Shown here piece after piece: positions 1-8,230 of a DNA stretch of 64,000 nt (positions within the stretch are counted from its first letter, which is position 1; each line of letters starts with the position of its first letter). The stretch is from Maniola hyperantus. Lineage: Eukaryota > Arthropoda > Insecta > Lepidoptera > Nymphalidae. The DNA is taken from positions 17,506,720 through 17,570,719 of the forward strand of contig NC_048537.1 in NCBI RefSeq assembly GCF_902806685.2, in the 5' to 3' direction. The notes under the pieces were generated by a model. That model searched no databases. It was not told the origin of the DNA and saw only the letters and a list, made by a program, of their open reading frames with translations. The position numbers and the translations under genes were made by a program.

Positions 1-66
1 GACATGGAGGCCCTGTTCCCCGACAAGAAGGCGCAGCCCGACACGCCCGCGCCTAAGGAAGACAGC
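1..66 (+). CDS. Brd7-9: Brd7-9 exon, 3' part (copy 1 of a triplicated exon)
   Basis: Encodes DMEALFPDKKAQPDTPAPKEDS, ending at a GTTAGT donor at 67 in phase 0. That joins in frame to the exon starting at 482 (DLSKVKVD). This is the only copy whose true 5' splice context could lie outside the window, so it is the likeliest functional one. Confidence 0.7.
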
Positions 67-3000
67 GTTAGTACACGTAGTAGTCACTTCAATAGTTGCA
101 GCATCAGAACCGGGACAAGGCAACGAGGCGATGTTGCGCTTCGCGGCCGACTCGCCGTGGCAACACATCTACGACATGGAGGCCCTGTTCCCCGACAAGA
201 AGGCGCAGCCCGACACGCCCGCGCCTAAGGAAGACAGCGTTAGTACACGTAGTAGTCACTTCAATAGTTGCAGCATCAGAAGCGGGACAAGGCAACGAGG
301 CGATGTTGCGCTTCGCGGCCGACTCGCCGTGGCAACACATCTACGACATGGAGGCCCTGTTCCCCGACAAGAAGGCGCAGCCCGACACGCCCGCGCCTAA
401 GGAAGACAGCGTTAGTACACGTAGTAGTCACTTCAATAGTTGCAGCATCAGAACTGGAATCCGTTACTTTTTTTGTTTCAGGATCTTTCCAAAGTGAAGG
501 TGGACGTAGAGCAGCTGCGCTCCCTGTCCGAGCTGGGCATCGACGTGGACTTCCTGAGCGAGATAGAGGACGACGTGAGGCAAGCGCAGCACGACTACGG
601 GCTCGCGTCGGCGCTGCAGCACACCTACCAGCTGCTGGCCAAGCTGGAGAAGGAGCAGAGGGACCGGTGAGTATTTCATGCTGGAATCACTTGCCAACAC
701 CCCTGCGCTATATACAATCAGGCTTTATATAACACTAGCTTATGCTCGCGACTACGTCCGCGTGGACTACACAAGTTTCAAACCCCTATTTCATCCCCTT
801 AGGGGTTGAATTTTCAAAAATCCTTTCTTATCGAATGTTTACGTCATAATAGCTATCTGCATGCAAAATTTTGGCCCGATCCGTTCAGTAGTTTGAGCTG
901 TGCGTTTTTTTAAATAGAGATAGCGAGCAAAAGAGCAGGCGGGTCACCTGATGTTAAGTGATTACCGCCGCCCATGAACATTTGCAGTACCAGAGGAACC
1001 GCCGATGCGTTGCCGGCCTTTCAGGAATTTGTTGGTCCGCCCCTTGAATAACCCCATGTTGTAATCTAGTGGGAACACCGCCGATGAGAGTTGGTTCCAC
1101 AGTTTGCATGTGCGTGGAAAGAAGGATCTGGTACAGCGGACGGTCGAAGTGCACCAGACACCCAGGTGGTGAAGGTGAAATTAAATTCCATAGGGGCTGT
1201 CTCCACGAGCGAGAGTATCGCGACGAGTCCGCGCTTCTATCGTCGGGTAATCTCCACGAACGAGCGATTATTCCGCCACCATATCGTCACGACTCGTGAC
1301 GGAATCACAGCGTGTCCGCGACGACTCGTATCGGAATCGCCGCATTTTCGATGCGTTGTGCTTTTGTTGAAAGAGTTCAGTTAGGTGCCAGACAAGAGCG
1401 AAATAAGTAGTGTCTCAGTTAATAAAATAATTCTTAATTATGGATGTAGTGGCGTTTGAGAGCGCGCCCGTCGCGCGCTCGCTGCGAGAGCGCCACGTTC
1501 TGCGGCGAGCGCGCTACCAGTAGCGACGATACCGCGGCGATAGGACGACGTTACGCGCGCACATTGCCACTCGTCGCATCGCCGCGATATCATCGCCGTG
1601 TGGAGACACGTTCTTAGAGAGTATATAGAAATACGTGGCACGACGATAATATCGTCGCGATACTCTCGCTCGTGGAGACAGCCCCTTACGGTGGTGGCGG
1701 GTTTTATACATATTATATTTAGATTGTTTTCCATCTGTCAGTTATCTCCAGGCTGTCGGCTAAGTGTCAGTAACCAGTCCATGAATTGTTCGCAGGCTGT
1801 CGGGCACGGTGCCGTGGCACCTGTCGCAGTGCGCGCGCGCGGGCGGCGCGGAGCGCGAGGCGGCGCGGCTGGCGGCGGCGTGGCTGCGCGGCATGCTGGC
1901 GCGAGTCCCTCCGCACACCGTGGCGCCGCTGCCCGCCATACGCGCCGCCATGGGCGTCACGCTGGAGCACCTGGGTGAGCTGCGTCGACTTATCTGTCTG
2001 TTAGAGCCATAGAGCGGAAACAAAGAGGAGATGTTGTATTAAGATTTCCCTATGAAATATCGAGTGACATTTTGCGGGGTGAGGGGTTGTGGAACGCCGC
2101 CCACTTCTCAATTTTCCATCTGCGGGTTAGTAGCAAAACTACTCGCTTAGCGACCTAACATCGATATATTGATGTCACTACATAGTTCAGCTATCTCACA
2201 CTAGATGTCAATAAGTGTAGAAATTACGTATAAAATTACTTACAAATGAAATGTGATACCATTCATAGCATCAGAACGTCTGTCTGAATAACTTTGACAC
2301 GATAAAACACAACACTTCATCCTTTTGTTCTTAAAAACTCGAAAACACACCGATAATACGAGTCTCAATATATTATGTGAACCTGACGAACGCAGACAGC
2401 ATACTAACTAAGGCCCCGCCCACAGTGATGACGTCAGGACCTAGTTGAAAATCACAGTGCACAGTTGCTTAGGCCAACTCCTCTTCGTTTTTGCTCTGTG
2501 GTTAGAGCCTCAATAGCTCAACCGGTAAAGGAGTGGACTGAAAACCGAAAGGTCGACGGTTCAAACCCCGCCCGTTGCACTATTGTCGTACCTTGACGAC
2601 CTCCCTGGCGCAGTGGTGAGCGCTGTGGTCTTTTTTTTTTTTTTTTTTTGTTTATTTGAAAGTAATCAACAGCGTAAATACATAATTATTATTTAAATTT
2701 AAATCTAGGTATAACAGAAGGCCAAAAGAGATTACTTAATAGTGGGAGGTCCCGGGTTCGATTCCTGGCAGGGGTTTGGAATTTTATAATTTCTAGTCTG
2801 GTCTGGTGGGAGGCTTCGGCCGTGGCTAGTTACCACCCTACCGGCAAAGCCGTGCCGCCAAGCGATTTAGCGTTCCGGTACGATGCCGTGTAGAAACCAA
2901 AGGGGTATGGGTTTAATAAAAACTGCCATACCCCTTCCAGGTTAGCCCGCTATCATCTTAGACTGCATCATCACTTTCCACCAGGTGAGATTGCAGTCAA

Positions 3001-3627
3001 GGGCTAACTTGTATCTGAATAAATAAAAAAAAACCTACTCCTAGCACAAGCCTGACGCTTAGTTGGAGAGGAAAGGGGAATATTAGTCATTTAACATGGC
3101 TAATATTCTATTTAAAAAAAAAAATGCTATAATCCGCTGAAACAGGTCGAATCCGTATGATGCAACATGCAACACGCGAAATGCACCGCCCGCCCTCCCA
3201 CTGCTAAACATGCAGGAAAAAGCAGCCACCAGGCAAGCAATACGCACCACCACCACGCAGCACCACACAAATCCCAAAACACACATTGCATTGTTAGGTC
3301 TACATCTCCTGAGGATGCTCCGGTGTCGGGGCGAAACATGCGTCGAGTGTGTTTGGGATTTGTGTGGTGGTGGTGCGTATTTCCTGCATAGTTAGCAGTG
3401 GGAGGGCGGGCGGTGCATATCGCATGCTGCATGTTGTACCATACAGATTCGACCTGTTTCAGCGGATTATAGCAAAATTAAGCTTTTGGTTATATGTATA
3501 TTGTATACCGTCTCTCATTGTCATGTTGACAGACACGCCGATGGCCGTAGACGACTTCGAGTTGGAGATGCACGAGCATCGCGACACCGTGTCCGACCCC
3601 GACTCGCGCTCCAGCCACGACAAATGA
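1..3627 (+). CDS. Brd7-9: BRD7/BRD9-type bromodomain protein, C-terminal exons (5' partial)
   Basis: Best model is join(<1..66, 482..666, 1796..1974, 3533..3627): 174 codons plus stop, in frame across every junction (phases 0, 2 and 1), all introns GT-AG. BRD7 and BRD9 are bromodomain subunits of SWI/SNF remodelling complexes (PBAF and ncBAF/GBAF) acting on nuclear chromatin; insects usually have one such gene. The part seen lies after the bromodomain, in the conserved C-terminal region. It carries the LSELGIDVDFLSEIE helix-like block, then an RLSG...HLSQ block, a second helix, and AIRAAMGVTL, which parallels the VRKAMGISI-like block near the BRD9 C-terminus. It ends in an acidic tail. The bromodomain and start codon must lie upstream of the window. 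Family assignment is from remembered conservation, not alignment; BRD7 and BRD9 cannot be told apart here. Confidence 0.82.
108..238 (+). pseudogene. Extra exon copy 2 of Brd7-9 (probable pseudo-exon)
   Basis: Repeats the reading frame GNEAMLRFAADSPWQHIYD...PKEDS. All three candidate upstream AGs (ending 101, 107, 119) enter this frame two bases into a codon, whereas copy 1 ends in phase 0, so including it after copy 1 shifts the frame. The intron from copy 1's donor at 67 would be only 35-53 nt. Confidence 0.6.
280..410 (+). pseudogene. Extra exon copy 3 of Brd7-9 (probable pseudo-exon)
   Basis: Third copy of the exon, with a donor at 411 that would give a 71-nt intron to the exon at 482. 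It has the same entry-phase problem as copy 2. If only copy 3 were spliced, with an upstream exon ending one base into a codon, it would be productive, so use as an alternative exon is not excluded. Confidence 0.55.
482..666 (+). CDS. Brd7-9: Brd7-9 internal exon
   Basis: Bounded by TTTCAG|GATCTT and GACCG|GTGAGT; 185 nt. Encodes DLSKVKVDVEQLRSLSELG, then IDVDFLSEIEDDVRQAQ and a helix ending EKEQRDR. Strong codon-position GC bias sets it off from the AT-rich flanks. The block LSELGIDVDFL is the main reason for the BRD7/9 call. Confidence 0.85.
734..915 (-). mobile_element. Helitron-like element, family 2, partial
   Basis: On the plus strand it begins ACTAGCTTATGCTCGCGACT, the reverse complement of the family's CTAG|T 3' terminus. 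It continues through the conserved ATAGCTATCTGCATGC and TTTGAGCTGTGCG blocks. The 5' TC end is not clear. Confidence 0.6.
950..1185 (-). mobile_element. LINE ORF2 C-terminal fragment
   Basis: Read on the minus strand from 1185 it gives an open frame containing SFFPRTCKLWNQLSSAVF, then PLDYNMGLFKGRTNKFLKG, and a stop at about 970. RT-type LINEs commonly end with a similar 'R..LWN.LP..VFP..YN...FK...N..L' block. It is 5'-truncated and lies in a Brd7-9 intron. Confidence 0.65.
1193..1685. mobile_element. 493-bp MITE with ~36-bp terminal inverted repeats
   Basis: The left end GGGGCTGTCTCCACGAGCGA (from 1193) is mirrored by TCGCTCGTGGAGACAGCCCC ending at 1685. Inverted identity continues inward to about 36 bp (AGAGTATCGCGACGA). 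The inside is GC-rich with many short CGGCGA/TCGCCG-like and GCGCGC motifs. No transposase frame. Flanks TA and TTA allow a TA or TTA target site. Confidence 0.8.
1796..1974 (+). CDS. Brd7-9: Brd7-9 internal exon
   Basis: Bounded by TTCGCAG|GCTGTC and CACCTGG|GTGAGC; 179 nt. Its first base completes the Arg codon started at 666. Encodes LSGTVPWHLSQCARAGG, a hydrophobic helix (EREAARLAAAWLRGMLARV) and PLPAIRAAMGVTLEHL. The last base starts an Asp codon completed at 3533. Very GC-rich third positions. Confidence 0.82.
2598..3028 (+). mobile_element. tRNA-derived SINE family B, inserted in another SINE
   Basis: Head GACCTCCCTGGCGCAGTGGT (A-box-like) and GGTTCGATTCC (B-box). The body has CGGCAAAGCCGTGCCGCCAA and a TTAGCCCGCTATCATCTTAG tail, then poly(A). 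It is itself interrupted at 2631-2736. Other copies: 4329-4555, 32526-32850(-), 34966-35292(-), 44222-44465(-), 56279-56515. Confidence 0.8.
2631..2736 (-). mobile_element. Short retroposed 3' end inside SINE B
   Basis: Begins with about 20 T on the plus strand and splits GTGGTCTT from AATAGTGGGAGG of the host SINE. On the minus strand it ends CAAATAAAC followed by poly(A), with AATAAA a few bases before the tail: the mark of an mRNA- or LINE-derived 3' end. The source is not identified. Confidence 0.6.
3125..3474. mobile_element. 350-bp foldback element with ~90-bp arms
   Basis: The left arm starts TGCTATAATCCGCTGAAACA and the right arm ends TGTTTCAGCGGATTATAGCA. Inverted similarity continues through CACCGCCCGCCCTCCCACTG and the CACCACCAC segments with small mismatches. 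The central part reads CCTGAGGATGCTCCGGTGTC then GGGGCGAAACATGCG. No coding capacity. Confidence 0.85.
3533..3627 (+). CDS. Brd7-9: Brd7-9 terminal coding exon
   Basis: Acceptor TGTTGACAG|ACACGCC. Completes the Asp codon and encodes TPMAVDDFELEMHEHRD, then TVSDPDSRSSHDK and TGA (3625-3627). The acidic, Ser-rich tail is consistent with BRD7/9 C-termini. Confidence 0.8.
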
Positions 3628-3687
3628 ACAGACTGACTCCTTATATGTATATTATTGTAATTTAAGCTTATCTATTACAGTACGTAT

Positions 3688-3831
3688 AATCTTCTCAAAG
3701 GTGTGTGAAGTCTACCAATCCGCACATGGCCAGCGTGGTAGACTATGGCCAAACCCTTCTCACTCTGAGAGGAGACCCGCGCTCTGTAGTGAGCCGGCGA
3801 TGGGTTAATCATGATGATGATGATGATGATT
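3688..3831 (+). mobile_element. SINE family A, 5'-truncated
   Basis: Body only (GTGTGTGAAGTCTACCAATC ... GTAGTGAGCCGGCGATGGGT) ending in an (ATG)n tail. The full copies at about 4568-4875 and 50718-51018 show the missing tRNA-like head. Confidence 0.75.
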
Positions 3832-3832
3832 A

Positions 3833-4011
3833 CAGTACGCGGGCGAAAGTAATGTACATCGGCCTTTAGAATGACATTTCGGCTTTGTAGTGTGTTGTCT
3901 CTGCCACTCATACATATATGAGGTTTTGTCGGTCTCAACGACAGAGACAGTACTCTACAAATCTGCTATCACCTTCTAAAGGTCGATGTACATTAGTTTC
4001 GGCCGCTGTAC
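3833..4011. mobile_element. Palindromic MITE (GGCCGAAAGTAATGTACATC family)
   Basis: Ends CAGTACGCGGGCGAAAG / CTTTCGGCCGC-like with internal inverted GACAGAGAC blocks. The clearest copy is at 18095-18286; others are 24112-24290 and a fragment at about 51187-51290. Confidence 0.75.
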
Positions 4012-4069
4012 TTTGTATGTAAATAAACAATGAAAATTACTAAAGCCTTTCTTTTATTACGATCTTTGA

Positions 4070-4277
4070 TCCTACTAATATTATAAATGTGAAAGTGTGA
4101 ATGGATGTTTGTTACTCAATCACGCAAAAACGGCTGAACGGATTTGGATAAAATTTGGAACGAAGATAGATTATACCCTGGATTAACACATATGCTACTT
4201 TTTATCCCGGAAAATCAAAGAGTTCCCGTGAATTTTGAAAAATGTAAATACACGCGAAGTCGCGGACATCAAGCTAG
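4070..4277 (+). mobile_element. Helitron-like element, family 1
   Basis: Starts T-TC with CTACTAATATTATAAATGTG and ends ACATCAAGCTAG|T. The 3' end has the GC-rich CGCGAAGTCGCG stem-like sequence about 10 bp before CTAG. The 5'-TC and 3'-hairpin-CTAG structure fits a non-autonomous Helitron. It lies just past the Brd7-9 polyadenylation site. Confidence 0.6.
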
Positions 4278-4328
4278 TAGCCTATAAAAATCTTATCATA
4301 CTACAAGACAGTCAGTCTAGAACTTATC

Positions 4329-4901
4329 TGACGACCTCCCTGGCGCAGTAGTGAGCACTGTGGCGTTATCAATGGGAGTTCTTGGGTTCGATTCCCGGTA
4401 GGAGAAATTTCGAAATTTATAATTAATTGTCAAATCCAGCAAAGCCGTTCTGGTCGATGCCGGTAGCCGGTCCGGTACGATGCCGTATAGAAACCGAGAT
4501 TTAACGATATACCGGGGTCCGGGTTTAATAAAACTGCCTTACCCCTTCCCAGTGGTAAAGAGTTAAGCAGTGATAGCCTAGTGGTTAGGACGTCCGCCTT
4601 CTAATCGGAGGTCGGAGGTTCGATCCCGGGCACGCAATTCTAACTTTTCGGAATTATGTGCGTTTTAATTAATTAAATATCACTTGCTTTAACGGTGAAG
4701 GAAAACATCGTGAGGAAACCTGCATGCCTGAGAGTTCTCCATAATGTTCTCAAAGTGTGTGAAGTCTACCAATCCGCACATGGCCAGCGTGGTAGACTAT
4801 GGTCAAAACCCTTCTCACTCTGAGAGGAGACCCGCGCTCTGTAGTGAGCCGGTGATGGGTTGATCATGATGATGACCCCTTCCAAGTTAGCCCCCTTCTA
4901 T
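4329..4901 (+). mobile_element. SINE B split by a SINE A insertion
   Basis: SINE B head at 4329 (GACCTCCCTGGCGCAGTAGT) runs to ACCCCTTCC near 4555. It resumes with ACCCCTTCC AAGTTAGCC at about 4874. The roughly 9-bp repeat ACCCCTTCC on both sides is the target duplication of the intervening SINE A (about 4568-4875). Confidence 0.75.
4568..4875 (+). mobile_element. SINE family A, near full length
   Basis: tRNA-like head GTGATAGCCTAGTGGTTAGG with CTTCTAATC at the anticodon loop (resembling tRNA-Arg TCT) and B-box GGTTCGATCCC. The body has GGAAAACATCGTGAGGAAAC and ends in (ATG)n. It is a retroposon, not a functional tRNA gene. Confidence 0.8.
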
Positions 4902-5021
4902 AACCGGGCAAAAAATAGGTAGGCTACTTTTTGTCTTAGTAAATCAAACCCTAAATCCACGGAGATGAAGTCACGAGAAAGGTTCAGAGATGCCAAGCTT
5001 ACTTAGAGAGATAGACGAAAA

Positions 5022-5424
5022 CCGGCCAAGTGCGAGTCAGGCTCGCGCAACGAGGGTTCTGTACTACAGTCGTATATTTTTCCGACACTTCGCACGATCA
5101 TTTAAAAGTATGATGCATAAAAATCTGTTTTAGAATGCACAGGTGAAGACCTTTCATTATGATACCCCACTTGATATAGTCATCTTACTTCGAAAATTTA
5201 AAATACTAATTATTAGTTCATGACCACGATTTTTTTGTGTGATGTAACCACAAATTTACGATTTTCAGATTTTTCCCCGAATCTGCTGTAAGACCTACCT
5301 ACCTGCCAAAATTCATGATTCTAGGTCAACGGGAAGTACCCTGTAGGTTTCTTGACAGACCGACAGACAACAAAGTGATCCGATAAGGGTTCTTTTTCCT
5401 TTTGAGGACGGAACCCTAAAAATA
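5022..5424 (+). mobile_element. Dispersed repeat C (ACCGGCCAAGTGCGAGTC family)
   Basis: Starts AAAACCGGCCAAGTGCGAGT and ends at a GGGTTC.../GGAACCCTAAAA hairpin. At least ten further copies: 13770-14152(-), 17310-17655, 27588-27878(-), 34622-34955(-), 36166-36613, 41062-41482, 44155-44635(-), 50122-50553(-), 55200-55362, 62112-62545, 62570-62716. None codes for protein. Confidence 0.75.
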
Positions 5425-5539
5425 GAAGAGTCGCTATGTGATTTTTAACGAAATCGTGGGCATTATCTAGTTGACTATAATATAGATTGAAAAGGAATCA
5501 AGTTTTACAATATAAGGCCGGCTTATTATTTTATTTTAA

Positions 5540-6125
5540 GCTGTGATAGCCTAGTGGTTAGGATGTCTGCCTCCTACGGGGGTTCGATCCCGGACACGCA
5601 CCTCTAACTTTTCGGAATTTTGTGCGTTTTAAGTAGGTATCTAATTAAATTTCATTTGCTTTAACTATGAAGGAAAACATCGTGAGGGAACTTGCATGCC
5701 TGATAGTTCTCCTGTTCTCAAAGGTGTGTGAAGTCTACCAATCCGCACTTGGCCAGCGTGCTAGATTATCGCCAAAACCCTCCTCACTCTAAGAGGAGAC
5801 CTGTAGGTCGATTTCGTAAAACCTGCATCAATCATTATTACAATCTCAATTGTTGTGATTGGCTGAATTTGTGCGATTCTTGTTACAACAATGCATTGTA
5901 GCCAATAGTGAGCGAGCGTCAACCAATTAGAGGTGATTGCGATCGTCACATTGTAGCTGTCATTCTACCGCAATCGCGCAGCTGTTCTCAAAGTTGTGTG
6001 ACGTCTACCAATCCGCACTTGGCCAGCGTGGTAGACTATGGCCAAAACCCTTCTCACTCTGAGAGGAGACCCGTAATCTGTAGTGAACCAGCGATGAATG
6101 GGCTGGTTATGATGATGATGATTAT
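5540..6125 (+). mobile_element. Two SINE A copies separated by ~180 bp
   Basis: A copy with a shortened tRNA-like head runs 5540-5803. A second, body-only copy runs about 5985-6122, ending in (ATG)n. The intervening 5804-5984 carries no recognised element. Confidence 0.7.
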
Positions 6126-6189
6126 ACCATTAGGAAAAGAAGTAGGTATACTTCAAAGCAAAAAGTAGAATCTCCCCATCGCAATAATA

Positions 6190-6410
6190 TTTAATCGGTC
6201 GTCGATATTTGACGGCGCATTGCCTCCCCCATCCAGTGCGCGGCGCAGTCGCGTGCGCCGCGCGTGTGAGCGCGTGCGCCGCTCCTTTCACACACTATAG
6301 CGAGTAGTCAAGTCCGTCTGTATACTGCACGAGTGAGGGGGCGATCAGTTGATTGTAGAGGCAGGTGATCTCTTGTTTTCGACTCGTGCGAATAATTTTA
6401 AAGTTCTTCG
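6190..6410. other. GC-rich unassigned block
   Basis: Contains CGCGGCGCAGTCGCGTGCGC and similar short inverted GC-rich words in otherwise AT-rich DNA. No frame, splice pair or repeat terminus was found. It could be an old promoter or CpG-rich element. Confidence 0.3.
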
Positions 6411-6439
6411 GTCATGTCTCCCGGCGGCAAAAAGAGCAT

Positions 6440-7072
6440 ACTTAATATACAATCGAAGACTATGTAAATGATAAGAAAGCTTGGATTTGACTCGCTCCAG
6501 CAATGCACGGGGCTGCAATTGCTTGAACAGTATGCTATAATAATATTGTAAATTGATCTCTTGAAAAGCGCATCCGCTGAGTTTCTTGCTGGTTCATATC
6601 GATCTCGGTAGGGACGGCATGACTGTATTGTGTGTTTTCCTATAAATAAAAAATAGTAAAACTTTATTTTATCTTTCTCTGTCATCAGTAATTTGAAATT
6701 TGAAGGAAAAGGACAAAACAGAGTATTACTATTCCACCGCTATTCCACGTCTATTTGTTAGAGGGTAAGAAACTAATGTGTTTGTACACAAGTTTAAAAA
6801 ATCTATTAAAAGTATGCTCTTATACAGTCGAAGACTATGTAAATGATAAGAAAGCTTGGATTTGACTCGCTCCAGCAATGCGCGGGGCTGCAATTGCTTG
6901 TACAGTATGGTATAATAATATTGTAAATTGATCACTTGAAAAGAGCATCCGCTGAGTTTCTTGCTGGTTCTTATCGATCTCGGTAGGGACGGCATTCCGA
7001 ACCAGTGGTAATCTAAACTAGTTGACGATTCAAAAGCACTTTGTAAAAGTTTATTTGAATAAAAATCTATTA
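6440..7072 (+). mobile_element. Two overlapping copies of a LINE 3' end
   Basis: About 6440-6640 and 6722-7072 share AGACTATGTAAATGATAAG AAAGCTTGG and GGTAGGGACGGCATTCCGAA, and end TTTGTAAAAGTTTATTTGAA TAAA. A relative at 63010-63073 still reads YYTVADYVNDKKAWI then a stop, the typical end of a Jockey/CR1-like ORF2. The 6620-6960 part recurs almost unchanged at 63655-64000. Confidence 0.65.
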
Positions 7073-7142
7073 TACTTCCACTATAACTACTTGCGAACTA
7101 ATAATTAAAATTAGGCTGTAACTACGTCCTATACCAACGTAT

Positions 7143-7303
7143 AAGTCCCGCAAATTGCTATTATGCTGGAACCATGTCTCATTAACATCGAAATGATGTC
7201 ATTTTGTTTTGACGTCAGCCGAAATAAAAATATTGCCAAATACACCATTAGCTCGAAACTTCAGTCTAGTGGCGGCCACACGCATTAGCAATTTGCGGGA
7301 CTT
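7143..7303. mobile_element. 161-bp MITE
   Basis: Termini AAGTCCCGCAAATTGCTA and TAGCAATTTGCGGGACTT are exact inverted repeats. No coding capacity. A one-ended relative is at 19830-19876. Confidence 0.8.
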
Positions 7304-7677
7304 GTAACAGTAAATTTTTCCCACAAACTTTCCCAAAGCATTTAGAAAACAAAGGCAATCGAAATCCAAGAACCCACCCCCGTATACCGTATCGCCCCCG
7401 TTTACCCCTCGTTCACACGGGAACTGACTATCTACCAACTTAACTACACTTCGTTTGACCCGAAATATATGCTATTGTAACGTAATAAAGATTATAATGG
7501 TGTCATTAGTATATTGGTAATATTGCAACATAATATGATAATGTTTTTTCATAGAGCATATTTGCTTGGTGACATTTAGTGGTGTTGACTAATCGACAAG
7601 GGTATTGTATTGGGCACTTAGGTAATAATAACATAACTATTCGCACTAGAAATACTGATGATGAAAGCTGAGTTATG

Positions 7678-7905
7678 GTCATCATCATCAACCGATAGAC
7701 GTCCACAGCTGGACATAGGTCTCTTGTAGGGACTTCTACACGCCACGGTCTTGCGCCGCTCCCTGCAACTCGTCTGATGTCGTCCGTCCACCTAGATGGG
7801 AGGTCTTCCAACACTGCGTCTTCCGGTGCGAGGCCATTCCAGCACCTTGGGACCCCAACGTCTATCTGTGCCGAGCTATGTGCGAGTTATAGTGGAATAA
7901 ATAAT
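7678..7905 (-). mobile_element. RTE-like LINE 3' end
   Basis: Minus-strand frame has MLEDLPSRWTDDIRRVAGSG, matching the 'RWTDDI...AGSRW...AQDR..W..L.E.Y.QQW' C-terminus of RTE-class ORF2 proteins, and ends in a (ATG)n tail. A frameshift follows the Gly. Better preserved at 27172-27470. Confidence 0.7.
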
Positions 7906-7920
7906 CTAACTGTATTTATA

Positions 7921-8230
7921 GGTAGTTATAGTCTGCGACAGGTTGAGATAGCAATTGAGATGTATGAGGCAGGGGGACGTCACGCACGTCGCCCGCACCG
8001 GGTTAACGCGTGGGCTTGTGCAGGCAGTGGCGTGCAGGTCATAGAGGCATAAATGCACTGCTTACCCTAGTTGTAATAGATCAATGCATATTTTTCATTA
8101 TGACCTGTCCGTAAACAGATTCCTACCTAACTAATGCTTACCCTGCCTTCAAACACTGTGCACGCCACTGTGTGCAGGTGTGCGGGGCGTTCCCTTACCG
8201 ATTCCCATCTCGAACTGACGCGTATTACAC
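7921..8230. mobile_element. GC-rich MITE carrying a nested hAT MITE
   Basis: Outer ends resemble TAGTCCGCGACA...TGTCGCGTATTATA seen intact at 49380-49550, with internal GCGCTCGCCCGCACC-type sequence. The element is interrupted at 8025-8170. Other partial copies: 14675-14760, 33198-33250, 37530-37590. Confidence 0.65.
8025..8170. mobile_element. hAT-type MITE with perfect 8-bp target duplication
   Basis: 146 bp, ends CAGTGGCGTGCA and TGCACGCCACTG, flanked on both sides by TGTGCAGG (8017-8024 and 8171-8178). CAGTG-type termini with an 8-bp duplication define the hAT superfamily. Non-coding, so it was mobilised by a transposase encoded elsewhere. Confidence 0.9.

Larger units (their letters stand above)
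1..454 (+). repeat. 172-bp tandem triplication covering an exon and its donor-side intron
   Basis: The same unit starts at 1, 173 and 345 (GACATGGAGG landmark), a period of 172 bp. Copies are nearly identical; a visible difference is C at 110 versus G at 282. Each unit carries most of a Brd7-9 exon plus about 44 bp of the following intron. At each internal junction, intron sequence (GCAGCATCAGAA) runs straight into exon sequence (GGGACAAGGCAAC). The breakpoint therefore seems to lie inside the exon, leaving the extra copies without an obvious native acceptor. It could be a recent tandem duplication or an assembly artefact. Confidence 0.9.
667..1795 (+). other. Brd7-9 intron, repeat-filled
   Basis: Holds a minus-strand Helitron-like copy (about 734-915), a LINE 3' coding fragment (about 950-1185, minus strand) and a 493-bp TIR MITE (1193-1685). 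Between 1686 and 1795 nothing is recognised beyond the acceptor TTCGCAG. Confidence 0.7.
2505..3123 (+). mobile_element. Phe-tRNA-derived SINE interrupted by nested insertions
   Basis: Head: a tRNA-like segment (AGCCTCAATAGCTCAACCGG ... GGTTCAAACCCC) with anticodon-position GAA as in tRNA-Phe. The body resumes at about 3029 with ACTCCTAGCACAAGC and ends GGCTAATATTCTATTT plus poly(A). Intact relatives at 14489-14671 and 63189-63513 prove continuity. About 430 bp of another SINE sits between the two halves, in the GTCGTACCT|ACTCC junction. Confidence 0.85.
1975..3532 (+). other. Brd7-9 last intron
   Basis: From 1975 to about 2500 no repeat or gene was recognised. Then follow a Phe-tRNA-like SINE split by a second SINE, itself split by a poly(T)-headed insert (2505-3123). 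A 350-bp foldback (3125-3474) ends 58 bp before the final exon. Confidence 0.7.
3628..4040 (+). other. Brd7-9 3' UTR with AATAAA at 4022-4027
   Basis: The first AATAAA after the stop is at 4022, followed by a T-rich stretch. The putative UTR contains a truncated SINE A (about 3688-3831) and a palindromic MITE (3833-4011), so most of it would be repeat-derived. Confidence 0.55.

Noticed and set aside
2505..2580. Possible functional tRNA-Phe gene (also at 14489 and 63189)
   Set aside because: The acceptor stem does not pair and each copy continues into the same SINE body and poly(A) tail; these are tRNA-derived SINE heads.
3288..3360. Spaced short repeats suggestive of an array
   Set aside because: They are the two arms of the 3125-3474 foldback, not direct repeats with spacers; no CRISPR-like structure exists in this eukaryotic window.
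4568..4640. Possible functional tRNA-Arg gene
   Set aside because: Part of SINE family A; the same head with the same body recurs across the window.
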